The translations under genes and the position numbers were made by a program. The notes beneath the pieces were generated by a model, which had not been told where the DNA came from, did not search any database, and worked only from the letters and a program-made list of their open reading frames with translations. This document shows positions 44,854 through 53,907 of a DNA stretch of 64,000 nucleotides, piece by piece. Each line of letters opens with the position of its first letter. Positions within the stretch are counted from its first letter, which is position 1. Source of the DNA: Chitinimonas viridis (GTDB lineage: Bacteria > Pseudomonadota > Gammaproteobacteria > Burkholderiales > Chitinimonadaceae); assembly GCF_030409555.1 (NCBI RefSeq), contig NZ_JAUFPU010000002.1, positions 216,479 to 280,478 of the forward strand. Direction: 5' to 3'.

Positions 44854-45566
44854 TTCCCTGGTTGGGCCGCGCGCTGGCGTTTCCGCCATTGGAAAGCGCG
44901 CTGACCGAACCCAACGGGCTGCTGGCCGCCGGCGGCGATCTCAGCCCTGATCGCCTTTTGCTCGCCTATCATCAGGGCATATTTCCCTGGTTTGCACCTG
45001 GTGAGCCCATACTCTGGTGGAGTCCCGATCCGCGCATGGTACTGGTGCCCAGCGAGCTGCACATCCCTCGCTCATTGGCCAAGACCCTGCGCCACAAGCC
45101 CTACGAAATCCGCTTCGATACTGCCTTTCGAACCGTGATCAGCCATTGCGCCGGTAGTGCCCGGCCCGGCCAGGACGGCACCTGGATCGTGCCCGAAGTG
45201 ATTGACGCCTACTGCCGCCTGCATACGCTGGGCTGGGCACATTCGGCTGAGTGTTGGATGGACGGTGAACTGGTGGGCGGGCTCTATGGTGTGGCCATAG
45301 GAAAAATGTTCTACGGTGAATCCATGTACACCCAGCGTCCCGATGCCTCCAAACTGGCCTTTGTGCACCTGGTGCAGTGGTTGCAGCAACAGGGTTATGG
45401 CCTGATCGATTGCCAGATGCGGACCGATCATCTGGCTCGCTTTGGTGGGCGCGAGATCGGCCGGGTGGATTTTCTGGCCGAACTGCGCAGGCTGGCGGCC
45501 CTGCCGGCAAAAGCCGGTGCATGGCATTATCGCCATCAGTCACCCAGCGAAGGGCGCCTGCCATGA
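44850..45566 (+). CDS. aat: Leucyl/phenylalanyl-tRNA-protein transferase
   Basis: A 238-residue Aat. The family core is present: [57 protein letters not shown] and ASKLAFVHL. It adds Leu or Phe to proteins with N-terminal Arg or Lys, marking them for ClpS-ClpAP. The start at 44850 sits in an ATGA overlap with fur; an earlier in-frame start at 44805 lies inside fur and lacks similarity. Confidence 0.97.
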   Translation: MIPWLGRALAFPPLESALTEPNGLLAAGGDLSPDRLLLAYHQGIFPWFAPGEPILWWSPDPRMVLVPSELHIPRSLAKTLRHKPYEIRFDTAFRTVISHCAGSARPGQDGTWIVPEVIDAYCRLHTLGWAHSAECWMDGELVGGLYGVAIGKMFYGESMYTQRPDASKLAFVHLVQWLQQQGYGLIDCQMRTDHLARFGGREIGRVDFLAELRRLAALPAKAGAWHYRHQSPSEGRLP

Positions 45567-46324
45567 GCCATCCCAGCGACAGCAAACTGATACGCCTGCA
45601 GTTCTACGCCACCGCTCCCTACCCTTGCAGCTATCTGGATGAGCGGATGGCACGCTCGCAGGTGGCCATACCGGCGGAGCTGATTGATACCCATATCTAC
45701 AGCCAACTGGTGCGCAACGGTTTTCGGCGCAGCGGCCTGTTCACCTATCGCCCCTGGTGCGACCAGTGTCGTGCCTGCGTACCGGTACGTCTGCGCAGCA
45801 ACGAGTTCGTTGCCGACCGCACGCAACGCCGGATCCTTCGGCGCCATGGCGATCTCAGCGTTACCATGCTGCCGCTGGAATACCACGACGAGCACTACGC
45901 CCTCTACCATCGCTACCAGCTCAGCCGCCACAGCGGCGGGGGCATGGACGAGGACAATCGGGAGCAGTACGAAAACTTCATACTGAAGAGCCAGGTGGAC
46001 AGTTTCCTGGCCGAGTTTCGCCTGGACGGCCAGTTGAAGATGGTCAGCCTGATAGATAAGCTCAATGATGGCCTCAGCTCGGTCTACACCTTTTTTGAGC
46101 CGGACGACCCACAGGCCAGCTACGGCACCTATAACGTGCTGTGGCAGGTCGGCCTGGCACAGGAACTAGCTTTGCCCTATGTCTATCTCGGCTACTGGAT
46201 AGAAGAATGCCGCAAAATGACCTACAAGACCCGCTTCAAGCCCATTGAAGGCTTGCTTGATGGCGCCTGGCGCCTGCTGACGGATGCGCCGCCTCATCCC
46301 GACGCCAGCCCCCTGGACGAATGA
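45563..46324 (+). CDS. bpt: Bacterial aspartate/glutamate leucyltransferase (Ate1-like)
   Basis: A 253-residue Bpt. [13 protein letters not shown] near the start, the Cys cluster [12 protein letters not shown], and [21 protein letters not shown] near the end define the family. Bpt attaches Leu to N-terminal Asp or Glu, complementing Aat. It overlaps aat by 4 bp at its start and the next membrane-protein gene by 4 bp at its end, so fur-aat-bpt-46321 are likely one transcript. Confidence 0.96.
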   Translation: MSHPSDSKLIRLQFYATAPYPCSYLDERMARSQVAIPAELIDTHIYSQLVRNGFRRSGLFTYRPWCDQCRACVPVRLRSNEFVADRTQRRILRRHGDLSVTMLPLEYHDEHYALYHRYQLSRHSGGGMDEDNREQYENFILKSQVDSFLAEFRLDGQLKMVSLIDKLNDGLSSVYTFFEPDDPQASYGTYNVLWQVGLAQELALPYVYLGYWIEECRKMTYKTRFKPIEGLLDGAWRLLTDAPPHPDASPLDE

Positions 46325-47238
46325 ATCACCCCCTGGATGCGGACGCCCGCCCCTGCCATGCACGCCCGGTCACCCCGCTGTTCCGCCTGATGCGCCTCCC
46401 CCCACAGCATGCCCGCCCCTTGCACCTTGCACTGGCAGATAGTGCGTCCGGCACGCCGCGACAATGGTGGCACCTGGAAATCGCCGCCACCCTGCCTGTA
46501 GCCACGGCCCCACGCTGGGTGCGCCTGCTGGCATGGCTGCTGGCCCGTGGCCAAGGTCGCCGCCTGCTGCCTTGGCTGGCTGCCATCGGCATGAGCGGCC
46601 TTGCGCCCTACCGACTGCCCTACCGCCCCCCCCTGGCCAAGCGGGCGGAGGACGCGGCCCTGCTGGCACTTTGCCTGCTATGCACGCTATGGGGGCTGGG
46701 CAGTCTCAATGCCAGCCGCGAGCTGTTGCTGATCATGCTGGCACTACTGGGTGCCAGCGCCTTTGCCTGGCAAAGCTGGCGCGAGGCCAGCCGGCTACGC
46801 GCCGCCATACAGGCCCAGCATGCCGAAGTAGTCGCAGTACTCACGCCCAGCGAGGCGACCCTGGGCCTGGCCGGCTTGCTGATTGCCGCCGGCCAGGATT
46901 ACCCGGCCGCCCAGGCCAACTGCCAGCGCCTGGTCAGCCAGCCCGACAGCATACGTGACGAGGAGCTGCTGCAACTGGGGCTGGCCTCGCCCGCCCAAGG
47001 CTATATAGGCCGGGCCGCGCGGCTGACGGCAGCTGCCTGGCTGCTTGGTGTATCGGCCGTAGCCTGGCCCTGTTGGCTGACCCAGGCCAGCTGGCAACTG
47101 GCGCCAGCCACCTTGGGTGCATTGCTGGTGCATTACGTGGCCGGCAGCAGCCGGCCCGGCTGGCTAAGGCGTGGCGTCCACACCCTCATCGCCGGCTTAC
47201 TGTGCGCCGCCATGGCCCGCCTGTACACCCTGCTGTAG
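46321..47238 (+). CDS. Hypothetical membrane protein
   Basis: A 305-residue protein of no known family. A Pro/Arg-rich N-terminus of about 100 residues precedes hydrophobic stretches near 112-127 ([15 protein letters not shown]), 134-148 ([15 protein letters not shown]), 240-255 and 290-303. The region between the pairs is helical and soluble-looking ([26 protein letters not shown]). It is coupled to bpt by an ATGA overlap but may simply share its promoter. Confidence 0.65.
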   Translation: MNHPLDADARPCHARPVTPLFRLMRLPPQHARPLHLALADSASGTPRQWWHLEIAATLPVATAPRWVRLLAWLLARGQGRRLLPWLAAIGMSGLAPYRLPYRPPLAKRAEDAALLALCLLCTLWGLGSLNASRELLLIMLALLGASAFAWQSWREASRLRAAIQAQHAEVVAVLTPSEATLGLAGLLIAAGQDYPAAQANCQRLVSQPDSIRDEELLQLGLASPAQGYIGRAARLTAAAWLLGVSAVAWPCWLTQASWQLAPATLGALLVHYVAGSSRPGWLRRGVHTLIAGLLCAAMARLYTLL

Positions 47239-47325
47239 GAAAACCAGCCAACCCGACCACGTACTGCCGGGGGCGCCCACCCGCACCAAAAGCCAACAAA
47301 GCGTGCAGCGTCAACTGGCAAGGTT

Positions 47326-47356
47326 GATAACAATTCCCATTACCGTTAGCATTATG
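47326..47356. promoter_or_regulatory. Overlapping Fur boxes upstream of the imelysin cluster
   Basis: GATAACAATTCCCATTACC (47326-47344) matches 13 of 19 positions of the consensus GATAATGATAATCATTATC by eye. An overlapping second 19-mer (47338-47356) matches 11. They lie 40-70 bp upstream of the imelysin start, where a Fur-controlled promoter is expected. Confidence 0.7.
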
Positions 47357-47395
47357 GTTTCGTATAACGCCATCCCCTCCAAGAGGAAGCTCGTC

Positions 47396-48544
47396 ATGTC
47401 GCTGTTCCGCCCCTGTCTGATCGCCGCCGCCCTGGCCACCAGCTTGTTTGCCCAGGCAGCCGAGCCTGTTACGTCCGCTTCCGTGGCCAACCACTACGCC
47501 ACTCTGGTGCACGCAGGTTACGAAGACAGCCTGGCCGGCGCCAAGCAGTTGCAAGCCAGCATCGACGCCTTTCTGGCCGCCCCTTCTGAGGAAGGCCTGA
47601 ACAAAGCTCGGCAGAGCTGGTTGGCCGCCCGCGAATGGTATGGCCAGACCGAGGCCTTCCGCTTCTATGGCGGCCCCATCGATGGCGACAATGGCCCCGA
47701 AGGCCAGATCAACGCCTGGCCCATGGACGAGGCCTATGTCGACTATGTCAAGGGCAAGCCCAAGGCAGGCGTGGTCAACAACGCCAAGGCCAAGCTGAGC
47801 CGCGAGGCACTGATAGGCCTTAATGAGAAGGGCGGCGAAGAGAACATCAGCACCGGCTGGCATGCCATCGAGTTCCTGCTGTGGGGCCAGGATCTGTCCA
47901 AGGACGGCCCAGGCGCGCGTCCTTTTACCGACTTTGTGGACGGCAAGGCCCCCAATGCTGATCGCCGCCGTGCTTACCTGAAGATCGTCAGCGACCTGCT
48001 GGTTGACGACCTGGCCAGCATCAGCCGCGAATGGGCACCCAATGCTGCCAACTTCCGCGCCAAGTTCGTGGCCGACCCGGCTGCTATCCAAAAGATGCTG
48101 ACCGGTATCGGCACCCTCTCGCACGGCGAGCTGGCTGGCGAGCGCATGGAAGTGGCATTGGCCTCCAAGGCACAGGAAGACGAGCACAGCTGCTTTGCCG
48201 ACAATACCCACCGCGATGTGGTGACCAATGCCCAAGGCATTCAGAACGTCTGGGAAGGCAGCTACAAGCGTGCCGATGGCACTGTGCTGGCTGGCCCCTC
48301 GCTGCGCGCACTGGTCGCTGCCAAGGATGCCAAGCTGGCTGACAAGACCAGCGCCGACATTGCCGCTTCGGTCAAGCTCGCAGGCGAGATCAAGGCACCG
48401 TTCGATCAGGAGATCGTCGGCAAGAACACCGCCCCCGGTCGGCAGCGCGTTCGCGCAGTGATCGACGCGCTGCGCAAGCAGGCCAAGGGCATCGTCAGTG
48501 CCGCCAAGAGCCTGGGCATCAAGAACCTCAATACCAACGTATAA
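47396..48544 (+). CDS. Imelysin family iron-regulated protein (peptidase M75-like)
   Basis: A 382-residue periplasmic protein with a signal peptide (CLIAAALATSLFAQAA, cleavage near residue 21). The imelysin GxHxxE motif reads GWHAIEFLLWGQD. The name comes from insulin-cleaving metalloprotease, but most members are now seen as iron-uptake or iron-binding proteins (IrpA, EfeO-like). The ATG at 47396 follows an AGAGGAAG ribosome site; the upstream open frame is not coding. It opens a four-gene cluster and has a Fur box in front. Confidence 0.92.
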   Translation: MSLFRPCLIAAALATSLFAQAAEPVTSASVANHYATLVHAGYEDSLAGAKQLQASIDAFLAAPSEEGLNKARQSWLAAREWYGQTEAFRFYGGPIDGDNGPEGQINAWPMDEAYVDYVKGKPKAGVVNNAKAKLSREALIGLNEKGGEENISTGWHAIEFLLWGQDLSKDGPGARPFTDFVDGKAPNADRRRAYLKIVSDLLVDDLASISREWAPNAANFRAKFVADPAAIQKMLTGIGTLSHGELAGERMEVALASKAQEDEHSCFADNTHRDVVTNAQGIQNVWEGSYKRADGTVLAGPSLRALVAAKDAKLADKTSADIAASVKLAGEIKAPFDQEIVGKNTAPGRQRVRAVIDALRKQAKGIVSAAKSLGIKNLNTNV

Positions 48545-48632
48545 TTCCCGTCCCCCTTACCCTGGGGGGTCGCCCACCCTGGGGGCATGACCGCACGGCG
48601 GCCATGCCCTCTTTGTCGTTTTCCGGCCCGAT

Positions 48633-50027
48633 ATGAAACTGCTGCTTCCCCTGATACTGACCGGCACTGTGCTCGCCACCGGTGTGGCCCTGGTTCCGCC
48701 CTATAGCCCGGACGAGGCTCTGCCTGGCGGTAAGACCACCACCATCGATGCCGGCCAGAATGCCTTCTCCCTGCCCGCTGCCAATCTCAATGACCAGCAG
48801 CGGACAACCTTTGTCATCGGCAACTCCTTCTTCAAAAAGAACTGGGTAGAGGCGCCCGCGTCCACGACGGCACGTGACGGCCTGGGCCCCCATTTCATTG
48901 CCCGCTCCTGCGGTGCCTGCCATGCGCTGGACGGCCGCGGCGCCCCGCCCAGCTTCGAGAACGGCTTGCAGACCGAACAGCCGCTGGCCCTGCTGATACG
49001 CCTGTCCATACCCGGCACAGACGCGCATGGCGGCCCCGTGGGCGAACCGATCTACGGCGGCCAGTTCAACAACGATGCCATCCCCGATGTCAAACCCGAG
49101 GGCCAGGTACAGATCCGCTACCAGGAGATCAGCGGCCAGTTTGCCGATGGTGAACGCTATAGCCTGATCAAGCCTAGCTATCAGCTGACCGAGCTGGCTT
49201 ATGGCGCCATGCACCCCCAGACCATGCTGTCCCCCCGCATTGCACCGCAGATGATAGGCCTGGGCTTGCTGGAGGCCATCAAGGAGAGCGATATCCTGGC
49301 CAATGCCCAGCGACAGGCCGCCATGGGTGGCGATATCAAGGGCAGACCCAACCGGGTCTGGGACGCTTATGCCGGCAAGATGGTGATAGGCCGGTACGGC
49401 TGGAAGGCCAATACCGGCAGCGTGGCACACCAGAGCGCAGGCGCCTTTCTGGGCGACATCGGCATCACCTCACGCCGCTTCCCCCATGAGGAATGCACCA
49501 AGGCACAGACCGACTGCCGCAAGGCCCCCAGCGGCGGCAAGCTGGAGATCGCTGATCACCTGATGGAGTCTGTCATCTTCTACAGCCGTACCCTGGCCGT
49601 GCCGGCTGCCCGCCATCAGGACGACCCCAAGGTACGCCGTGGCCGTGAAGTCTTCCACCAGGCCCAATGCGCTAGCTGCCATGTACCCAGCTACACTACC
49701 GGCAGTTTCAAGGCGGTGCCGCAGCTGGGCCAGCAAACCATCTATCCCTATACCGACCTGTTGCTGCACGATATGGGCGAGGGGCTGGCCGATGGCCGAC
49801 CTGACTTTGCCGCCGGCGGCCGCGACTGGAAAACACCACCGCTATGGGGCCTGGGACTGGTACCTACGGTCAACAAGCACAGCCGCTACCTGCACGATGG
49901 CCGCGCCCGCAACCTGATGGAGGCGGTGCTGTGGCATGGTGGCGAAGCCGAAGGCAGCAAGCAGCACGTACTCAAGCTCAGCCGCGCCGATCGCGAGAAC
50001 TTAACCCACTTCCTGCAGTCACTGTAG
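48633..50027 (+). CDS. Di-heme oxidoreductase (DUF1111) family protein
   Basis: A 464-residue exported cytochrome-like protein. Two c-type heme motifs are visible: CGACH (in ARSCGACHALDGRG) and CASCH (in AQCASCHVPSY). An N-terminal hydrophobic signal (LLLPLILTGTVLATGVAL) directs export. DUF1111 proteins resemble di-heme peroxidases of the MauG/CcpA kind and are typical companions of imelysins in iron-regulated loci; they may change the redox state of iron. Family and heme motifs are firm; the role is inferred. Confidence 0.92.
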   Translation: MKLLLPLILTGTVLATGVALVPPYSPDEALPGGKTTTIDAGQNAFSLPAANLNDQQRTTFVIGNSFFKKNWVEAPASTTARDGLGPHFIARSCGACHALDGRGAPPSFENGLQTEQPLALLIRLSIPGTDAHGGPVGEPIYGGQFNNDAIPDVKPEGQVQIRYQEISGQFADGERYSLIKPSYQLTELAYGAMHPQTMLSPRIAPQMIGLGLLEAIKESDILANAQRQAAMGGDIKGRPNRVWDAYAGKMVIGRYGWKANTGSVAHQSAGAFLGDIGITSRRFPHEECTKAQTDCRKAPSGGKLEIADHLMESVIFYSRTLAVPAARHQDDPKVRRGREVFHQAQCASCHVPSYTTGSFKAVPQLGQQTIYPYTDLLLHDMGEGLADGRPDFAAGGRDWKTPPLWGLGLVPTVNKHSRYLHDGRARNLMEAVLWHGGEAEGSKQHVLKLSRADRENLTHFLQSL

Positions 50028-50100
50028 CTTTTCAAGGGCGGCGCGTACCCCGGGCCTGCCCTGCCAATACCTTGCTTCATCCTTACCAGGAATACCGCGC

Positions 50101-51135
50101 ATGTTGCTACGCCCTGCCCTGATTGCCCTCGCCTGCGGCTCACTGCTCAACGTCCATGCCGAGGGGCTGGATGCCACTGCCGTGGTGAAGGGGTGGCAAA
50201 GCCAGCAGTTGGGCCGGGTACAGACGCTGCGAGCCAGCAGCCTGGTGCTGAAAGACAGCGTGGACGCACTGTGCAAGCGCCTGGGCAATAGCGAGATACG
50301 GGCCGCCCGCCAGGCCTGGCTGCAAACCTATGTGGCCTGGCGTGCCGTGGAGGCGCTGCCCATGGGGCCGGCCCTGAGCCGCCGTACCGCCTGGCAGATA
50401 GACGCCTGGCCAGTAAAGCCGCAGAAGGTGGAAGAAGCCGTGCGACTGGTGGAACGCGATGCCCCCATCGCCGATAGTGTGGGCGCTAATGCACAGGGCC
50501 TGCCTGCGTTGGAATACCTGCTGTGGGGTGATGACCGGGCCAGCGCGCAGCTGGGCCGCCTGCATTTCCGCCAACGCTGCCAGTACGCCCAGGCACTGGC
50601 GGCCGATGTCGCAACCGAGGCCCAGTCCTTGCAGCAGGACTGGCAAGGCTATAGCAGTACTGCGCTGGATGCCGACGCAGGCCGCCAGGCCTTTGAGGAG
50701 GCCGTCAACCTGATCGCCGGCAGCGTGGAAGCACTGCGTGACAAGAAGGTTGGCCGCCTGGGCAGCCCCAAGCTGACCCAGAAACCCACCCGGCAGATTT
50801 TCGATGCCTGGCGCAGTCACGGCACCCATGCCGGCATGGCAGCCACGCTCAATGCGCTGGAACAGCTGTTCCTTGATAATCGCCAGGCACCCAGCTTTGT
50901 CGACCGTCTGGCAGTAGAAAAACCCCTGCTGGCCCAGCACCTGCGCGAAGAATTTGCCATCGCCCGCGAACACCTGGCCAAGCTGCCTGCCGACATGGCC
51001 GCCAGCGCAGCCGCCAAGCCTGCCAGTGCCCAGCCCTTTCTCGATAGCATCAAGAAGCTGCAAGGCATCATCGAATTGCAGGTGGCTGACGCGGTAGGCG
51101 TGACTATAGGCTTCAAGGACAGCGACGGTGACTAG
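50101..51135 (+). CDS. Second imelysin family protein
   Basis: A 344-residue exported imelysin. The signal peptide (LRPALIALACGSLLNVHA) is followed by the helical imelysin domain; AWRAVEALPMGPAL and LPALEYLLWGDD represent the conserved active-site-like segments, with the Glu kept but the His of GxHxxE replaced in this copy (GLPALE). It follows the DUF1111 gene by 73 bp. The missing His may mean a different metal site. Confidence 0.88.
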   Translation: MLLRPALIALACGSLLNVHAEGLDATAVVKGWQSQQLGRVQTLRASSLVLKDSVDALCKRLGNSEIRAARQAWLQTYVAWRAVEALPMGPALSRRTAWQIDAWPVKPQKVEEAVRLVERDAPIADSVGANAQGLPALEYLLWGDDRASAQLGRLHFRQRCQYAQALAADVATEAQSLQQDWQGYSSTALDADAGRQAFEEAVNLIAGSVEALRDKKVGRLGSPKLTQKPTRQIFDAWRSHGTHAGMAATLNALEQLFLDNRQAPSFVDRLAVEKPLLAQHLREEFAIAREHLAKLPADMAASAAAKPASAQPFLDSIKKLQGIIELQVADAVGVTIGFKDSDGD

Positions 51136-51247
51136 CCGTGACGTCCGCCGCTTGCACCCACTGCGCGGCGCACCTGCAAGCCATGCTTGAGCCCTATCGC
51201 GACAATCCCGGCTTGCCAGCGCTTGCCATGCTCCCAAGGCAACCAAC

Positions 51248-52294
51248 ATGCGCCTAAGCCGCCGCCAGCTACTCGGCGCTGGCCTGACGCTTGCCACCCT
51301 GCCCCTGCTGGCGGCCGGCCGGCAACGCCAGCCCGTCGTACTGTCCGCCGGCTGGGACGGCGATGAGCAATGGTGCGCCGGTACCCTGGAGCATGCCAGT
51401 GCCCCATTGCCAGCACGCGGCCATGTACTGGTGCCCGACCCGCAGCGCTATGGCGAAGCCATCGTGGTGGCCCGCCGGCCTGGCTACTACCTGGCACGGA
51501 TAGACTGGCGCCGTGGCAAGCTGCTCAAGCAGTTTGCACTGGAAGATGAACGCAACCTGGTGGGCCATGCCGTCTTCAGCCAGGACGGGCGGTATCTGAT
51601 CACCGCCGAGACCGACGAGAACACCGGCGCCGGCCGCTTGGCGATCCGGGATGCCCGCAGCTTCAAACGCCTGGAAGACCGCCCCAGCCATGGTGTCGGC
51701 CCGCATGAAATCCTCTGGCTGAACCCACATACCCTGGTGGTAGCCAACGGCGGCATACTCACCCTGCCCGAGACGGGACGCTACAAGCGTAATATCGACC
51801 GCATGGATCCCTCACTGGTGCTGATAGACAGCCGCGATGGCGGACTGCTGCAAGAGTACCGGCTACCCGACAGCAAGCTCTCGATCCGCCACCTGGCCGT
51901 AACGGCCGATGGCGCGGTGGGCACTGCGCTGCAGAACGAGAGCAGCAATACGTCCCCCATGCTGGCCATCCTGCGCGATGGCCAGTTTGCCTATGCCAGC
52001 ACGCCGCCCGAACTGGCTCAGGCCATGCGCGGCTACGCCGCCAGCCTGGCTGCCCTGGGCAATCGCTTCCTCATGCCTTGCCCCACGGGCAACCTGCTGA
52101 CCGAATGGAGCAGCGAAGGCCAGGCCACGGCCCAGCTGAGCCTGCCCAGGGTGTTCGGCGCGGCCGCCCTGCCTGACCGCTGGCTGGCAAGTGGCGAGCA
52201 GGGCGAGCTCTGGCAGCTTGTTCCGGGCAAACTGACGGTACAGGCCAGCCAGCGCTACCCCCACCACTGGGACAACCATCTGACGGTGGTGTAG
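51248..52294 (+). CDS. DUF1513 family protein with Tat signal
   Basis: A 348-residue protein. The N-terminus MRLSRRQLLGAG is a twin-arginine signal, so it is exported folded. The rest fits DUF1513, a predicted beta-propeller family (ITAETDENTGAGRLAIRD, GVGPHEILWLNPHTLVVANGG). It is the fourth member of the imelysin-DUF1111-imelysin-DUF1513 set, an arrangement seen in many iron-responsive loci. The gene ends 11 bp before a convergent acetyltransferase. Confidence 0.92.
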   Translation: MRLSRRQLLGAGLTLATLPLLAAGRQRQPVVLSAGWDGDEQWCAGTLEHASAPLPARGHVLVPDPQRYGEAIVVARRPGYYLARIDWRRGKLLKQFALEDERNLVGHAVFSQDGRYLITAETDENTGAGRLAIRDARSFKRLEDRPSHGVGPHEILWLNPHTLVVANGGILTLPETGRYKRNIDRMDPSLVLIDSRDGGLLQEYRLPDSKLSIRHLAVTADGAVGTALQNESSNTSPMLAILRDGQFAYASTPPELAQAMRGYAASLAALGNRFLMPCPTGNLLTEWSSEGQATAQLSLPRVFGAAALPDRWLASGEQGELWQLVPGKLTVQASQRYPHHWDNHLTVV

Positions 52295-52305
52295 CGCGGC
52301 GCTGG

Positions 52306-52773
52306 CTAGACATCCAGCGCCTGTCCCTGAAACAGCACCCGCTTGAATGGCCAGTGGCTGGCCAACCAGGATCGCAGCACCGTCTCCATATGCCCCTCCA
52401 GGCCACTAGCCAGCTCGCTCTGGCGGCCCCAGAACCAGACCTCGGCCTCTATGCCAGACGCCCCACCATACGGCGGATCCACATACACGCAGCCCAGCAA
52501 GCGGCTGTCGTCCAGACTCATCACCGCATAGTCGAATGAGGACCGCAGCACGAACTCATGCTGGTGCCAGCCCAGGTGCACCAGGTTCTGCTCCAGCGTC
52601 CAGTCATCACTGGGCCAGCCCCAGATATCGCCAAAGCGGGCGCGCAGATGTTCACGGCTGCTCATTACCGCATCGAAATCCTTCACCACATCGTTGATGT
52701 TGATGCTGCGCATCTTCCAGCGCTCGGTGACCAGCGTTGCCGGCACCACAAACTCACGTGGCAGAAAAGCCAT
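52306..52773 (-). CDS. GNAT-like acetyltransferase
   Basis: A 155-residue protein that resembles GNAT-related proteins of unknown substrate (DFDAVMSSREHLRARFGDIWGWP, DYAVMSLDDSRLLGCVYVDP, GIEAEVWFWGRQSELASGLEGHM). The usual acetyl-CoA loop is poorly conserved. The ATG at 52773 was chosen over 52827 because the extra residues are not family-like. It is divergent from a LysR-type gene that a transposon has cut. Confidence 0.65.
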   Translation of the reverse strand: MAFLPREFVVPATLVTERWKMRSININDVVKDFDAVMSSREHLRARFGDIWGWPSDDWTLEQNLVHLGWHQHEFVLRSSFDYAVMSLDDSRLLGCVYVDPPYGGASGIEAEVWFWGRQSELASGLEGHMETVLRSWLASHWPFKRVLFQGQALDV

Positions 52774-52894
52774 ACCTGTTTCCTTGTCTTGCCCCCCTGC
52801 AGCCTCTCTGCAGAGGTGGGAAGACAAAGCCTAGGCCGCAAGTCGGCCAGCATCACTTATTATCAAGACATTGAAGAGATCATTAGAAAAACTG

Positions 52895-52938
52895 ATGAAC
52901 CTCGATAGACAGCAGCTGGAAGCGTTTGCCTGCATACT
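52895..52938 (+). pseudogene. LysR-type regulator gene, truncated by transposon
   Basis: The codons from 52895 read MNLDRQQLEAFACI, which is the standard opening of LysR-type regulators (a short start, then QLEAFA before the first helix). Similarity stops at codon 14-15, exactly where the Tn7-like end begins with TGT. Translation would then run into the transposon and stop after two residues. The 121-bp gap to the divergent acetyltransferase gene fits the LysR arrangement. The rest of the gene is not in the window. Confidence 0.65.
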
Positions 52939-53007
52939 TGTCGGATGACACAGTTAGTGAAATCCGTGCCAAGTTACTGAAAAGTCTGTGACACAGTTGT
53001 TGAAAAA
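52939..53007. mobile_element. Tn7-like transposon end with three TnsB-type repeats
   Basis: The terminus starts with TGTCGGATGACACAG. Three imperfect repeats of about 20 bp follow: R1 52945-52963 (ATGACACAGTTAGTGAAAT), R2 about 52966-52982 (core AAGTTACTGAAAA) and R3 52988-53007 (GTGACACAGTTGTTGAAAA). Their AGTT cores are spaced 20 and 23 bp. This is the pattern of TnsB-binding sites at Tn7-family ends. The tns operon reads inward from this end, as it does from the right end in Tn7. Confidence 0.75.
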
Positions 53008-53058
53008 GCCCGCACCTCCAAGCCACGCTGTTCACTAAACGACAGCGAAGCTGTTTGA

Positions 53059-53575
53059 TCAGGCAACAACTTTGTTGTTTTTTTGCGCCACCAGGACGAT
53101 CGCTCCTTCAGTAGCCGGCAAGCCATCCCAATTATGCCGATGCTGAGCTGATTGGGGCGAGCCGCCTTGAACTGGCGATTCACCCGATCCTGCGGGCAGG
53201 GTGTCTTGGTTTCCGGCACCGTAGTGCGGACCACCTTGCCACGGGTCACACGGGTCACACGGGTCACACCGCTCAACCGTGCAGCGCGCCACCACCCCAC
53301 CTTCGCGCTTCAGCTGTCGCCACACCTTGTAGCCCCATAATGCGTAGGTTGCCGCTGGAGTCTTCATCTTCAGTGCCTGGTGCAGCCTTCTATGGTTTTA
53401 AAACTGTATCCAGTCCGCGATCACCCGGCTGGCATGCAGCAAGGTCTCGAACCGGTAGCGATGCACACACTGTTCCTTCAGCGTCCGGATCCCCCTCTCC
53501 ACCAGCGTTCTGCTGCGGGCAATGTGGGGTGATGAACTCCTGTCGCAAACCATTAGCTACGCATCAGGGTGGTAA
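53059..53575 (-). pseudogene. Rearranged IS3-family transposase debris
   Basis: Read on the minus strand, 53575-53345 encodes the C-terminal end of an IS3-type integrase (QEFITPHCPQQN, VERGIRTLKEQCVHRYRFET, NHRRLHQALKMKTPAATYA) with frameshifts and a stop. It is joined directly to an internal, normally earlier segment of a similar protein (YKVWRQLKREGGVVARCTVE, RGKVVRTTVPETKTPCPQ, DRVNRQFKAARPNQL). The order is inverted relative to an intact gene, so two fragments were fused by deletion or recombination. A three-fold 9-bp repeat interrupts the second part. Confidence 0.7.
53241..53267. repeat. Three tandem 9-bp units inside the IS remnant
   Basis: The unit ACGGGTCAC occurs three times without gaps. 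It replaces the expected short linker of the transposase, between the VARCTVE and RGKVVRTT segments. It adds VTR repeats to the dead reading frame. Confidence 0.9.
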
Positions 53576-53635
53576 GCGCAGACAAACTCAGTCTGATCCT
53601 CACAACAGTATTGAAAATAATCCTTTGAGCTGTGA

Positions 53636-53872
53636 TTGATCAACCTGCACGAGTCGCGCGTGCGATTTGATTACTTTGATCAAGCTGCGCTGAATGTCAG
53701 ATTTTCCTATTACGCTCAAAGTCCTTGTAATGTCGAGGTTTTGGAGGACTTGCCTCTACTGGCGTGCGTTCGGTCACCTTCCGAAGCGGGTTATGCCCGC
53801 TTTTCTATTGGCTTGCGCTCAGCGGCCATTGGGGGGAAAAATCTCGAAATCCAGGTGAACTACTCGGCCTGA
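53636..53872 (+). CDS. Small hypothetical protein inside the transposon
   Basis: A 78-residue frame with a TTG start and no recognised family (DYFDQAALNVRFSYYAQSPCNVEVLEDLPLLACV). It sits between IS debris and the XRE gene, 35 bp before it. Codon use is AT-richer than the host. It could be a genuine small cargo gene or a chance frame. Confidence 0.35.
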   Translation: MINLHESRVRFDYFDQAALNVRFSYYAQSPCNVEVLEDLPLLACVRSPSEAGYARFSIGLRSAAIGGKNLEIQVNYSA

Positions 53873-53907
53873 TTTCTAGCCACTGACCATGTTGTAGGTT
53901 CAACACC

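Noticed and set aside
53241..53267. Possible CRISPR or iteron array
   Set aside because: Only three contiguous 9-bp units with no spacers; it lies inside a dead transposase frame.
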